This document shows positions 1 through 12,783 of a stretch of DNA of 64,000 nt, piece by piece. The notes under the pieces were generated by a model, which was given only the letters and a program-made list of their open reading frames with translations, searched no databases and was not told where the DNA came from. The number at the start of each line of letters is the position of its first letter. The first letter of the stretch is position 1. The stretch is from NCBI GenBank assembly GCA_003665825.1, contig QPFY01000008.1, positions 372,001 through 436,000 of the forward strand, written 5' to 3'. The translations under genes and the position numbers were made by a program. The DNA comes from Microbotryum silenes-acaulis (Eukaryota; Basidiomycota; Microbotryomycetes; Microbotryales; Microbotryaceae).

Positions 1-2325
1 CTTTCCACTTGCGGCAAGCCTTTTCAAGTCGGGAAGGTCTGGTCACCCGCCGCACGTCCTCAGGCCCGCCCAACTTATACACACGCGCGCAACAACTCAG
101 ATGTCGATTGGGCCAAGGTTACGAGTAACGCTGTAGCTCAAAGGCTAGTCCAAGCATTCTCGAGTCCGCCGTTGCAAGATGACGCTTCGTAGAGCAAATA
201 CAACAACGCTAGTCAAGACTTGATGCCTCATCTCGTTTCTTTTTGTGAAGAGGGAAAGCTATTCCCTGATTCGAGACAGCCACGTCGACTTCTGTCCTAC
301 CACCGACTTGTTGCCGACCTACCTTTTCCATTTCGACTAGACGTCGGGGCAGGGGAATAACCTTGGAGTTGGGGCAAGCGAGTCTGACCCCCCTATTCCC
401 GGCGACGTTGGCGTCATCAGAATGAAATTCACCCCCTTTAGGCAGGGGTCGATGGGTGTGGCTTGCAAGCTCCAGTGCAGTGAGGGGCCACCCTTAAAAG
501 CCCGCGCAAACTTCGATCGCCGACTCCTGTTTTTGTCGTGAGGTAGTTGAGGTACCAGAGACTGAGACTTACTTTGCCCAGGTACGCGATGCCGCGTGCT
601 ATTAAGCGCTTGCCGAATTGATCGTTTCGGGCTCACTGCAGCTCGCAGTCGTGCGCATCGGCTTCCGATGGGTCGACCCCAGTAATCTCGGGCAACAAGC
701 AAATCGGGGTGCCGTCCTCGCTTCGGAAATCATGCGACGTACGAAAGCAACGTAACATGTACGCTGCCCAGAGGACTTGCTTTCGCTTGCCTTTGTCGAC
801 CCAAACCCCGGCAATCCGAAAAAAAGACTCGCCCTCCCGGCGCTCCCGTGATCCCGGATCCTTTGCTGGTGATCCAGCGCGGCCACCGCAGGCGATGTCT
901 CAGATGGTGCAGCCCATGGATAAATTGCCAACAAAAGGTGTCAAGGGGAGGGCCCGACTTGGACGCAGGGTGGCAATGTAGCCCACTTTCGATGTCTCAG
1001 AAGCAACAAATCTACCATGTACAGATCCGTCCATTTTGTCAATGACGATATCGAGGGGCCAAGTCGTCTGTCTGGCTACTCCATGTTCAGTGTTGAATCG
1101 ACAACGGCGTCGTCGTCTCGGCGGACTGAATTCGATTGAAATTCGAACTCTTGGGTTCTCCCAACGGCTCGACGCCCAGCTTGAAGACGCGTCGCGCGGG
1201 GGCCGCGCTGGCTGGGCCGCAGCGGCCAATTCCGCACGCCATAGTTAAACTAGGGCGGTTCGAAAAAGGGAGAACATGCAGCGGTCAAGGAATTTCCCAC
1301 ACGTGCCAGAGTGTTCATAGATGCGGATCGCTCAAAATCTTGTGCGACACCTCATCATAACAAAAAAGTGTGCTACAAGCAAAAAATGGACCCGCACAGA
1401 TCGCAGAAAACTGGATAATTCTGCACAGTGACCGCGATCGATGGAGCTAATGCGCGGAGGCACCCTCGATTGTAACGTCCTGTCAGGACACGCGCGCTCC
1501 GCCGCTCGGATTCTTCGTCAATGGAAAAAGCACCGTCCTCTGTTGAGGATCTTGGAAGAAGGCGAACCGTGTACATGTCTTCCCTTTCGTAGTCACGACA
1601 CGAAATATTTTGCCGATCTTGATTGAACGAAGCAAGTCGGCACTCTGGAGCTGCACTGCATTTTGTTCAACGCGTCGACGACGTGAGTCGTGACCGAAGT
1701 TTGAGGTCGGAGCTAGTAGCGGCGTGTAGATCATTGCAAGCTCAATTCGGAATCCTTTGAAGGGGCTTGAGCGAAAATATGAGATTTAGTTGTGCAATGT
1801 GTGCTGTGAACAGAGGTAAGGAAAGTACCAGCGAGTTGTCTAGGAGGAAATCGGCGGGCACTGCTCCGTTCGCGCCACGAGACCCCTCACCGAGGTTACA
1901 AATATCAAAATTAGAGATAAAGTCTGTGAGAAGGTGCCCCGGGCGCGCCGAGGGCTGGGCGCCCCTACCATAACTGCCGCTCTCTGCCGCTCTACCGCTG
2001 CCCGCCGTCACTTGTCAGAGAGTTCCGGTCACGCTCGTTCCGCTCTCACGCCCTTCCGCCGTATATCTACTCTTCGCTCTTGTCGTGTGTATCTTGTGTG
2101 TACGACTCGACTTGTCTGTACCGCCCTTCGACCTTGGACGTTGGGTTCATACAATACTCGAGCTCGCCCTCATCTCCCTTTCTCCCTGCACGGCTACGCC
2201 TTCGTTCCCCGGCGGCCTACGACCGATCGTGTCTGTGTCTGTGTGCGTGCCTCTCAGTAGCCGCCACCGGGCCTTCCGACAAACAAGCACGAGCAGCGCC
2301 GGCGCAGACGCTCCCTCACCTCACC
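1..2325. other. gene-free stretch; upstream region of the Msb2-like gene
   Basis: I find no reading frame with protein-like composition, no tRNA or rRNA pattern and no repeat in the first 2.3 kb. All open frames are short and overlap one another in different frames. The last 300 bases are rich in C and T, as expected of a fungal promoter or 5' untranslated region, and lead into the ATG at 2326. An upstream gene could end before position 1. Confidence 0.5.
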
Positions 2326-5300
2326 ATGCCTCGTTCATCGACATGGACAAGTGCTGTGATCCTGTCACTGCTTCTTTCGACCTCGACAGCGGTGTTGGCG
2401 GATGCGAACGCGGCACCCAACCATGCGCAGCGGCGCCGTGTGCTCGTTGCAGCTGCGCCGAAGCAGACGCCGCCGCCGGCTCGTCGACCTCGAGCACTAG
2501 CAGGTGCACCCTCTGCCGCTGCTGCCATGCGCGCCCGAGCGGTCAGCGACGACGACGCCATCCTCGTCACCACGACTCAAGATCGCAACGGGAATCAGAT
2601 TGTTGAAGGTGGGTCTCTCCTTTATGCTTTGCTTTAGCAGGCGCTCCTCTCCTCCGTCACCGCCTCGGGGCGTCTCCTTTCTCGCTGGCCGCCACAGTGG
2701 CTCCAGGAGTTGGATCACGCCCGCGGCGGTTCGGGGTCGCGCGCGGGTGCTCGGATCGCCCGCGTTCCTGGTCGATGCACGCGCCGGGCCGCGCCTGGAG
2801 AGGGAGCGGGCGTGGGCGCGGGCCCTTTTACGCAGCCACCTGGAAAGCGCGTGCGCGGGGCCGGGCGCGTTTGCTCGGGCGCGTTCTGAGCGCGTGTGAG
2901 GAAAGCGTGCTGCTGCCAGTCGAGAAACAAGAAATTGGGCGACTCCGTGCCAGTCACACCCTTTACAATGACCGCATGATAGTTGACTGATCACAACATT
3001 CCCGACAATTCCCACCTGTGCAGTGATCTATGAAAGCGTGCTTCGAGATGGTTCCACCGTTAACATCACGTCGATCCTTGGCGCGGTCTCGACGTCGACA
3101 TCACCCCTGCCGAGGTCGACCACATCCCTGCCGAGCTCTTCCTCGGACTCGTCGACATCAGACGATCAGAGGTCAACAAGCTCGACGACCGATACATCCG
3201 ATAGGTCGCGGCCCACCTCGGCCCCGGTCGACGACAGCGAGACGACCTCGAGGAGACAGCGAACGACGTCCAGTTCGTCGGACGACACTTCGTCCTCGAC
3301 CGATAACAGCACCGTAACCCCGACAACAACAACGGGCCGCGCTCGCACGTCCGATACGGAACCTGCGTCTCCTCCGACGGCCTCACCGACGACGACATCC
3401 TCGTCGAGCGATTCCTCTTCATCGGACGAGCCCACAAGCAGAAGAGGAGGTGTCGTGGCGTCTCCCACGTCGAACGACGACTCGAGCTCGAGCTCGACCA
3501 CCACTGGCTCGACGACGTCGGACGCAGCATCCTCCACTTCAACGACGACGGACGATGCTACACCGACAACGAGCTCGGCGTCCACTACCACCCCCACGAC
3601 CATAACTCCCTCGTCAACGACGACGACACAGGAGAGTGGCATGTATTCGAGCATCTTGTCGATCGTTGGAGGGATGGGAGGGCAGCTGTCGGGTCTTCCC
3701 CCGTTGCAATCGACCACTGCGGACTCGGAGTCAACCACGGCAACGGCCAGCCCGGTAGCTTTACCCACAACGACGTCCGCCGACGATGGAGTGGTAGCGT
3801 CTCCGACGCCCACCACCACCACATCGGACGACACCACGCCGATAACGTCCAGTGCCGCAGGCTCGACCGATGGCCCTGAATCGACCTCGACGACGACGAC
3901 GACCATGGATGCGGCAACCACCACGAGCCCGTTGATCTCGCTCTCGATCCCGATCATCATCCCGACGCTGATCCCCGTCCCGACGCTGATCCCCGTCCCG
4001 ACGCTGATCCCCCTCCCGACGTCGACCGCGGACGATTCTGCCCCCACAACTTCGCCGGCTGCGATGACGACGAGCGCTGGAGACGCCGCTTCGCCGATCC
4101 TTGAACCGTCGACGACCCCCGCTGCTCCGCTGACCTCGCTCTCGATCCCGATTGTGATCCCCACTCTAATCCCGGTCCCGACGACGACTTCGGATGTCAC
4201 AGCGCAAACTACCGGTGCTCCCGCTCAGACGACGAACGCCCAAGGGCAGCAGCCATCTGCGTCTACCCCACCTGCTCAAACGACGCCGCCTCAGGCCCAG
4301 ACGACGGGCTCCGGTGGTAACCCGCAGACGACGCCCACGACACCGCAGGGGACTGCGATTCTCAGTCAGCTGTCGAGTCTGTTCCCGTCAGTGTTCCCCA
4401 CCGCAGGCTCGGCCGAGACGACGACAGCCACGGAAGCCGGGGCAACAGCCACACAAGCCGGGGCCACAACCCCGGCTCAGGCGCCTACCGCCACCTCCTC
4501 GACTCCAGCAGCATCGGTGGACCCCGTCGCCCCCGTCACAACCTCAGCTGCGGGTGCCGCCATTTCGAGCACAGCGTCGACTTCGGGTGCGGCAGCATCG
4601 GTGGACCCCGCCGCCCCCGTCACAACCTCAGCTGCGGGTGCCGCCGTTTCGAGCACAGCGTCGACTTCGGGTGCAACTGAAGCGCCGGATACTTCGTCGA
4701 CCAAGGAGGGCGCCGCGCCTACTTCGACGACGGCCACGTCCGAGGCTTCGGTCTCGCCCCCCGCACCTTGGGTCCCTACCTCGACCCTATTGGTGCAGGC
4801 TTCCACGCCGACCGAGACCGACGCGACGAGCACGACCTCGACGACCGCCGCTGGCGCCGGAGCGACAACGATCCTTATCAGCGGCACGCCTCAGGTGACC
4901 ATCACGAGCGCTGTGACGTTCCCGACCGATCTCCCGAGTCGCATCATCCCCGCTGAGTCCGACTCGGTCTCGACCACGTCCGAGGTGCAGGTCAACGGTA
5001 CCTCGGTGCCGACGACGATCGTCTCGGTCTTGCTCGGCGATGCGCTGCCCTGGACGTGGCTTGTGCAAAACTCGGACGCGTCGAGTCAGGTTCTGTACTA
5101 CATGCCCAAGATCGTAGCGCAGGCGCTCAGCATCTCGGAGGACCAAGTGCAGACCGTGGCGTTGCAGGCGTACCAACAGGCGTCGTACGACGAGAAATCC
5201 AAAGACACGATCCTGTCGGTTTACCTCGCCAAGCTCCCTTCGAGCTACGTCGACACCCTCGCGGCGATGCTCAAGGCAGCCAACAGCCCCCTTTACGGTC

Positions 5301-5977
5301 AATCGGGCGTCGCTGGTCAGCTGTCGCAACAATTTGTGCCTTCGTTCTCGGTCACGTCGTACTCGTCGCTCGCCAAGTCTGGGGGATCGACGGCCAACAT
5401 CGCCGCCAATGGTACACTGATCACCGCTCCCAAAGACAATTCGAAGACGATCATCATCGCAGTCGTCGTGACCTGCGGTGTGATCTTACTTGTCATCGCC
5501 GGGTACCTCGCGTGGAGGGCGACCAAGGAGGGTGCGATTGCGCTCGGCTCCGATGGCGGTCGCTTGGGCCGCGGTAGCGCCCCGTCGAACCAGTATTACC
5601 AACGCCACGACATGGACCCGACATTGCGCGCGTTCCAGCTCGGGGGTGGTCGACTGCAACTGCGTGACGACGACCGCGACTCGATTCGATCGCACTCAAC
5701 CGTTAGCTCGGGTTTCTCGGATCGTGCCGGTGCGATGGCCTCGGATCGCCGAGGAACGCAGACGAGCATCGACTTTAGCGGCCTTGCGAGTGCGGGGCCG
5801 AGCCATACCACCGGCGGCGGCAGTCGCGGTAGCTGGTGGCGTTTCTCTACGCAGAGCAACAGTGGCTCGTCACCGAGTTCGGGTGGTCTCAGCTCGGACA
5901 TGCGCCAGGGCCCGCGGCGGGTCAACATTGTTCGTGGCCCGAACGGACTGATAGACACTTCGGCCATTGGAAGGTGA
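2326..5977 (+). CDS. Msb2-like signalling mucin (membrane sensor)
   Basis: Exons 2326-2608 and 3024-5977 join in frame at a GTGGGT donor and give 1078 residues. Residues 1-25 form a signal peptide (hydrophobic core, AVLA end). About residues 95-760 are extremely Ser/Thr/Pro/Ala-rich, as in a heavily O-glycosylated mucin. A conserved ectodomain follows at about 768-870 (contains PWTWLVQN, QVLYYMPKIV, SSYVDTLAAML, SPLYG), then one transmembrane helix at about 902-925 and a basic, Ser-rich cytoplasmic tail. This order matches fungal Msb2/Hkr1 mucins, which act at the plasma membrane above Cdc42 and Sho1 in MAP-kinase signalling for filamentation and surface sensing; the ectodomain match is from memory of the family. 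The stop at 5975-5977 lies inside a perfect GTGAGC donor. Splicing 5974-6045 would add a last exon to 6079 and make 1088 residues. Confidence 0.72.
4508..4675 (+). repeat. 84-bp tandem duplication inside the mucin domain
   Basis: Two almost identical 84-bp units (4508-4591 and 4592-4675) encode 28 residues each, including VDPVAPVTTSAAG and VDPAAPVTTSAAG. A shorter repeat at about 3955-4020 encodes three copies of a PTLIPVP-like unit that recurs near 4158. Such repeats are usual in mucins and can vary in number between strains. Confidence 0.85.
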
Positions 5978-6612
5978 GCAGCCTCGTTCTGTGTTCCTCG
6001 CTATGGGCTCTTTACTGACTCTGTCTTCCTGAACCATGCTTGCAGACCGACAATCCAATCTAACTCTCTCATGTTGTGATTCTCGTTTCTTCATTCGTTC
6101 AAGCTTGCATTTCTTCTCTTTCTTTCTCACGTCTCGCACACCTTTTGGGCTATTCTTGTCACCGTCGCCATCCATCCACCACCGCCGCCCCGTATCACCG
6201 TCGTTGTTTCTTCTCGTTTTGGGGGGGCTTTTCAACCTTCTCCTGCTGTCAGTCTTGTTTCCAAAAAAACTACTGCGTCCCACATCGACACACCAAACCA
6301 TACCCCACTCTTCTACGACCTCGGCAACAGTTTGTTCCCCTGTTTTCGTCTAGAGTCGCTTCATCCTTTCCCAGTTCTATTCTTTATGTTTGTACGATTG
6401 TGCTCTCGAGACGAACCCCCCGGCTGGCTATGATTATTACCATTGTGCTCGTAATACTACAAAGATAAACAACGATGGTTATGTGTTTGGTGTTTGCAGT
6501 AAGGAGAGAGGGGAGGACTTGTCTCTGTCTCTGCGCGTCGTTCGATCAATCTCGTCGGGCTGGATTGGCACGATCTGGCTCGATCGGCTTGGCTCGTCTC
6601 TCTCCGCGCTCG

Positions 6613-6632
6613 CCCCCCCCCCCCCCCCCCCC
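6613..6632 (+). repeat. C20 homopolymer
   Basis: An uninterrupted run of 20 C lies 40 bases before the chosen start codon of the WDR7-like gene, in the probable 5' untranslated region. The rest of 6080-6671 is C/T-rich spacer with no other feature seen. Confidence 0.9.
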
Positions 6633-6671
6633 GCGCTGCTGGGTCACCCGGTCACTGCCGCTGCGAGTGGG

Positions 6672-9600
6672 ATGCAGTCGCTCAAAGGGGCCCTGACTCC
6701 AATATCCCGACCCGGTACACCCGTATCGCGACTCCACACACCCAACCATGGCCCAGGTTCCTCCACCCCACCTATCGCATCCTCGTCGTCCTTAGCCACC
6801 ACGGGCGCGACGACGTCGAATGGAGTCGAGGGCAGGAGCTCGATGAAAGGTGCGACGACGTCCTGGCCATTGCATGTGTCGTTCTCGTTGGCGAATGCAC
6901 CGGTGCCTAAGCTTTGGGTTGCTGAGCATGGACTGAGGCCGGCTTGTGAGGACGTATTCGATGTGCTGGATCGAGGGGAGATGTCGTGGAGCGTCGAGGG
7001 GGAGGAGGAGACCACGATAGGGGCGGATCAGGATCAGGCGGATCGGTTACAGCAATCGTCACCAACTACACCACGAGTGAATGGGACGAACGAGGAACCG
7101 TTACATTCTTACGAAGCCATGTCCGACTCGACCTCGACCCTGTTCCCGCTCGTCAACCTGAGCTCGATACGCGATCAGACGACCGAGACGGGAGAAGATC
7201 TCCCCAGTTGGCTCGTCGAGACAAGTCGGAGAGTCACTGCCATTGCTTCGACTTATATTGAGGTCTTACATACCAAACCTACGGCCGATGGTGGCCAGGA
7301 CCATTCGCATCCCGTCAGCTCGCATTCGAGTCGGAGAAAGGGCAAGGGGAAACTAGAGAAGGAGGACGGTGAAGAAGATTCTTCGAGGAGATGTACGGGC
7401 AAGACCGTGCTGAGGGTAGCTGTGGGGTGCGAGGATGGGTCGTTGTGGATCTTGTCACCATCATCGTCGTCCAATGTGATCAACGGCCACGGACCAGTCG
7501 GCATCACGACCCACGAGCCCACGGTGCCACGTTTGACACTCGATCACCCAAGTCGCCGAGCAACCGCCACCTCGACCGACTCGCTTTCGGCCATGGCCAC
7601 CTCAGCCAGCACGAGCGGTCCCAACTCACCGAACGCGGGGAGATCTGTGCCTGCATCCCCTCCCGTTTCTCCCAATACGCGCTCTCGGCCTCCTTCGATC
7701 TCTCTTTCTCGGAATAGCCCCACTGCCGGACTAGGTCTCGGTGCGGCCATTCGCCCACCTCTGGCGACTCATTCAAGTGCGAATTCGGTCCATTCATTAG
7801 CATCCAACAATCGCAACCGCGTACCATCCGGTGTCCTATCACCGACCTCGCCAACGGCTTCGCCTCTTGGAGAAGGGCACGTCATCGCTCCTCGACCTCG
7901 AAAGGCGAGCGCCACCGTCGGCATCTCGATGCTCAACACCGGCTCGAGCGTCGACCTCCTCGGCATGCACCGCGCTTCCATCGAAGACATCTCGCGCGCA
8001 CCCAGCACTACACCCATGTCAAGATCCAATACCTCGAATGGGGGACATCGTGTCGCCAGTTCGAGTGCGTCGGTGGTATCGATCGCTCCTTCGTCGGCGG
8101 CGAAGAGGCACCACAGGGCCAAGGATAGTATTACGACGGGGATCGGGTTGTGGGAGGCTGAATCGGGTGCCGCGACATCAGTTCATGAAGGACCGGGCCC
8201 GACCTCACCGTCTCTCGTAGGTGAAGAGGAGAAGGACCTCGAACGCGCACAGGAGGTTGAAGAAAGAGAGGAGACGCCTTTAATGGATTTGGTGCCGCTC
8301 ATCAGGGTACAAACGAGCGGGTCGGGAGAGATTGTCGGGTTGAAAATCGTGGATGGTCTAGCTTTCGCACCCGAGGAAAGAGGTCGAGCACTAATTGTGC
8401 TGAGACGCAGAGGGTGAGTTGGCGCATGTGATACTCAATGCACAGGAGTGGCTGCTCATTGAAAGTCATATCACAACCACAGTCTCTTGTCAGCCCATTC
8501 CCTGATCGATGGACGAGCGTTCGCTCACTGCGATGTCTCTAGCAAAGTCCCGCTCGATTCGACGGATGTGCAGATCACCTTCTTGGGGTTGAAGATGGTC
8601 CAACTGGCCGATGTGGGTGCAAAGTCTCTGAAGCGAACATCGAATGCTGTTTGCAAGCTGAACTTTGCTTGAGAAAATCCTACAGATAACGTTTGCGCTG
8701 TGTTTTGGAACGTATGGAGTGGGTTTCGTCGCAGTCAATTTGGATGATTTCGTTGCCCAGGATGTGGTGGAGGGTGGGACAGGACCTGGGGGAGCGGCGA
8801 TCATCTTCAAGCAAGGTGAGTGTGGGTCCTCAATGGTCATTGAGCTCTGATACTGACCACGCCTTGCGACTCCCAGGCGTCCACTTCATCGTGTTCGCTT
8901 CGCCGACCCCTTCAAGCACCGCCACGGCCGAACTGGTCGTACGGCCCCTGATCCCGATCGAATCTCAAGATCGCGATTCACAGTCATCGTCTCCGGGAGT
9001 CAAGATTGAACCCGCGCATTCAGCTGGCGTGCTCGAGAGCCTGACGGGAAGCGTGCGTGGAATTCGCAACTGCGTCGATGACCTGCTGGTTTACAGCTCT
9101 TCAAGCATACTACTTTTTACGATTCGGGATCAAAAGGTCATCCAACTCGCGCTCGTCAGACTGGAGGGGATTATCGACGTCTCGGTCGAAGGGTACAACA
9201 ACGTCCTCGTGGCGACCAAGACAGGACTGCGGCTGTATCGGCTCGAGCCGTCGGACGCCAAAGATGCCCCGCAAAAGGGACCATTCCGCTTCAGGTTGAT
9301 GGGAGAGGTCGCAACGACTGGGGTCGAGTGGACGGCTTGTCTTATGGGTTCGACTTCATCGGTTGGATATCTAGTGGCTCGATCGACTGGAGACGGGCGG
9401 CGGGAGCTCGCCGCACTCACTTTGGATAAAAGCGTCGTCGCCACCTCTGCTGAGGCGGGCCTCGAATTGCGCGTGCTCCTGTCGTCTGGCCCCGCACGCA
9501 AGCAATCTCACGTCACGCGTTTACAGCAACTGGATGGAGCACAGGTCATCGTGGGCTATAGTACTGGCGAGATTTGCGTTTGTTCGCTCGGCAGTCTCGA

Positions 9601-12041
9601 GGCCGTAACGGACATCAAATGTCCCGATGCGAACCTGTCCGGTGCCATCTCGTTGCTCTCGGTGGTCAAGCTTGGTGGTCGTGACGTTGTCATTTCCGGA
9701 GCCGTCGATGGTACAGCTGGAGCCTGGAACCTTAGCGACTGGGACGAGATAGGCCGATGGTGCCTCTTCGCTTCCCCCGTTTCCCAATTCGCCTTCATCC
9801 AAGATCCCACCATCCCTCAACTCGCTCAAACGATCGCCTTCGTCTCCGCCAACTCGCCAATAGCTCTGGTTTCCCTATTTCCTCCAGCACTATTGTTCGT
9901 CTTACCGGGGACCAAGAGTCCGGTGATGAGTATCTCGACGCTGGGGGAGGAGATTTTGGTCGTTTATGCGCATGGGTTGGCGAGGGTGTGTGATGTCAAA
10001 CGGAGGGAGTTGAGGAGGTCTATGGATGCTAAGACTGCTAGAGGGGTTTTGGCCGAGGGGAAATGGTTGACTTGGTGAGTCTGACTAGAACTTGATTCTG
10101 TTCGCGGTTATTGATGTGCTGACGAGATGTGACGATCAAAGGTTCACTGCGGGCTTTCAGAATGTCTCGGACCCACCGACAGGCTCGCTCATCGCCCCGA
10201 TCCTCAACATCGACCTTCGTCAAGAACTTGAAAGGGGCCAGCGTCTACTTCCTTGGATCGAGTCGAAACGCGTCAACCGAGAGACGGCGATGCTTGAGGG
10301 TGCGATAACTGCAACGGCGGGTGCCGATGAGGGATCCCTAGCCGAGTTCAGCAACGCCGAAGACGCTGGCAAGTCGGGGAGATTGGATAGGCTGCGCTTT
10401 CTCCTCTCTCACCTTGCGACGTTTGGACTCGATAGCGATACCGATCAACTCATTTCCGAACATCTCGGTGCTCCTAAGCCGGACCGTTGCTATGCCGAGG
10501 CGTTGCAGAGTACGAACTCGCTCGCTTTCCCCTTCGACGAGTCGTCCCCTTCACCATGGACGATCTCTCCGATTATGACAGCCCAACGACTCTTGCAGCT
10601 CGTTTGCGTCCTTCGTTTCTTCCTCAACTTCCCCGATACCGAACGCTTCGCCTCGCAAGCGATCGTCTTCTACTCGAGCTTCCTGGACGAAACCGTCGGC
10701 GAAGAGTTCGAGTTTCCTTCGCTCAACTACCTCGCTGATTTCTGGCTCGATACGTCGACCGAGGTTCAACAGGCGACGAGGACGTTGTTCGGGACTTACT
10801 TGGCCGCGTCGAGCGATGCACGCGTCGAGGCTCTGGTTGAACAGTGGCAGGACGCGTTGCCGGCACGGCAGAGTGAAATGGGGTCCTTGTGCGAGGGCGC
10901 AGACCAGGCGGTGTTGGTGGTTGGACTGATTGCATGCGAGAGATTCTCACTTCTTTCACCCATGTGGGTTAAGATTGGCTGGGTTCATAATGAGTGGATC
11001 GTCACTGACACATGGGCTATGCTAATCCCCGCAGGGTCCTTAAAGATTTGACCGCGTCGCTGGTGGCTTACATCCAAGACTTTGCGCACCCTTACCACCA
11101 ATCGATCGCGGTCGAACTATGCGCTCGTGGATTCGTCATCTTCCAAAACTACGTCGATGCGATGGAACTCGTTCGACACCTCTTTGGCCTCGCGACGGGT
11201 CGGGACCCTTCGACCCCGCCCGAGTTGCGCCTGCTCGCTAAACATGCGACGCTGCAAGTCGCTTCGGTCAATACGCCGTTGTTCATGACGACGTTGATCT
11301 TTGATATCCTCAATGCACCTTCGGCTTCGCATCGTAATGCGACGCTCAAATTGTTGGGGTTCATGATTCGCAAGGTGGGTCAGGGTGTTTTATTGGTCTC
11401 GAAGCGTTTCGTGAGCCAGGCTGACGCATCTCAGTGCCTCCCTGCAGAAACCACTCGTGCTCCTGACGAGCTTGCCACGCCTCGCCGAAGCCGTGGTCAA
11501 GTCTCTAGATCCGACCGTCACAGCATTGCGCAAGACGGTCCATCAAGCCGCGACCGTCATTTTGAACGAGCTCGTGCGCACCTACCCTTCGATCGACTTT
11601 CACGGCAGCTCCCAACGTCTCGCCGTCGGGACCCACGAAGGCGCAGCGATCATCTACGACCTCAAGACCGCGACGCGGATGTACGTTCTCGAAGGGCACA
11701 AACGAGCCGTCACAGCTATTTCCTGGTCCCGCGATGGTCATCGTCTCGTGACCGTGTCGTTGGAGGAATCCAAAGTCGTCGTTTGGAAAGTCGGCATCGG
11801 TCTCTTTTCTCTCTTGATGCCCGGTGCTGCACCTCGACAAACGACTGGTCTAGCAGCGGCGGTGACGACCTCTTCGAATGCGTCGAATGGTACTTCGCCT
11901 TTCAAGCAGTATGAGTTCCATGTCGGGGATGAGGCGTTGATGACGAATGCAGCGACGCTTGAATGGGTGACGTTCGATTGGCCAGGGGAGAGGACGGTCA
12001 GGTTGAGAATCAGGGAGACGGCGTTGAATTTTGGGTGTTGA
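6672..12041 (+). CDS. WDR7 / rabconnectin-3-beta-like WD40 protein
   Basis: Seven exons join in phase: 6672-8413, 8483-8612, 8686-8815, 8877-10074, 10142-10963, 11035-11374, 11448-12041; product 1651 residues. The C-terminus carries the best signature: a WD40 pair (QRLAVGTHEGAAIIYDL, VLEGHKRAVTAISWSRDG, VTVSLEESKVVVWKV) then a conserved tail ending RLRIRETALNF. The middle (exons 2-4) reads as beta-propeller blades, for example VIVGYSTGEICVCSLG. A long Ser/Pro-rich disordered insert fills about residues 290-500. WDR7 proteins partner with DMXL/Rav1-type rabconnectin-alpha and help assemble the vacuolar proton ATPase on endosomes; I infer that role here. The frame is open upstream of 6672 through the C20 tract, but Met at 6672 is the first that gives a plausible N-terminus. 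Donors are GTGAGT or GTGGGT throughout. Confidence 0.7.
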
Positions 12042-12783
12042 TGCGGAGGGAGAGCGGGGCCTATATTTTCCTTCTAGATCAGGATGATGACGATGTCTGT
12101 TGTAATACTTGCCCTACACGTGCGAAGGTTGATGTTGCGCCTGCTCAGAGCAATGGCGGACGCGGGCTCGGCGAAGGCCCGAGCTGCCAGGGATGGCGGT
12201 CAATTCGACTTGTTGCATTGCGAGCTGACCCCACGTGCAGGGGTGTAGTTTTGTGAAGGACCATTAACATATTTTTAGAGTATGTATACTCAGTGCTGTA
12301 CTGCTCATCTGTATCTACGACTACCACCACATAGACTCGGAGGCGGCCCAGAGGTGGTGTACGGACGGTGGTCCAGACGCGGCGAACCCGTTATTTCCTC
12401 GCTCGTGGCCGCGTCCAGAAGAGACTTCAACTCAAGAAACGATTCCTCTTCCCCGCGCGCTGTAGATGAGGGAGGGAAGGATCCAGAACCAAGCACGTAG
12501 GTAGTCACGACTTCCTCTCGAACCGCGTGCCAGATCATTCGATGCTTCCCACCGTTCCGGATTGATTGATATCAAGGGCCGACGGGCGGCGGGACGGGCG
12601 GGACCTTTGGAGCAAGGGGCCAGGCGCGCCTCGGCCCGTCGGAGCGGTCGATTTCCGAAGCAAATAAACGACTTGATGGGGTCCAGCGCGGGGGGCGAGA
12701 GCGAGACACTTCTCTTCATCAGAGACCCGCATCTCAACGTTCAGCGTCCTTGCGAAAGCCCAGACTCACGGCGTACCGTCATT
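12042..12783. other. intergenic, nothing recognised
   Basis: Region between the WDR7-like and rhamnose mutarotase genes, both on the plus strand. It should hold the 3' end of the first transcript and the promoter of the second. No coding, RNA or repeat feature seen. Confidence 0.5.

Noticed and set aside
3166..4200. 344-codon open frame on the minus strand, rich in Val and Asp
   Set aside because: It is the antisense shadow of the Ser/Thr-rich mucin domain; its composition simply mirrors ACG/TCG codons.
8665..8850. Separate small protein at 8665-8850
   Set aside because: It is exon 3 of the WDR7-like gene read past its donor; the phase-correct joins at both sides explain it.
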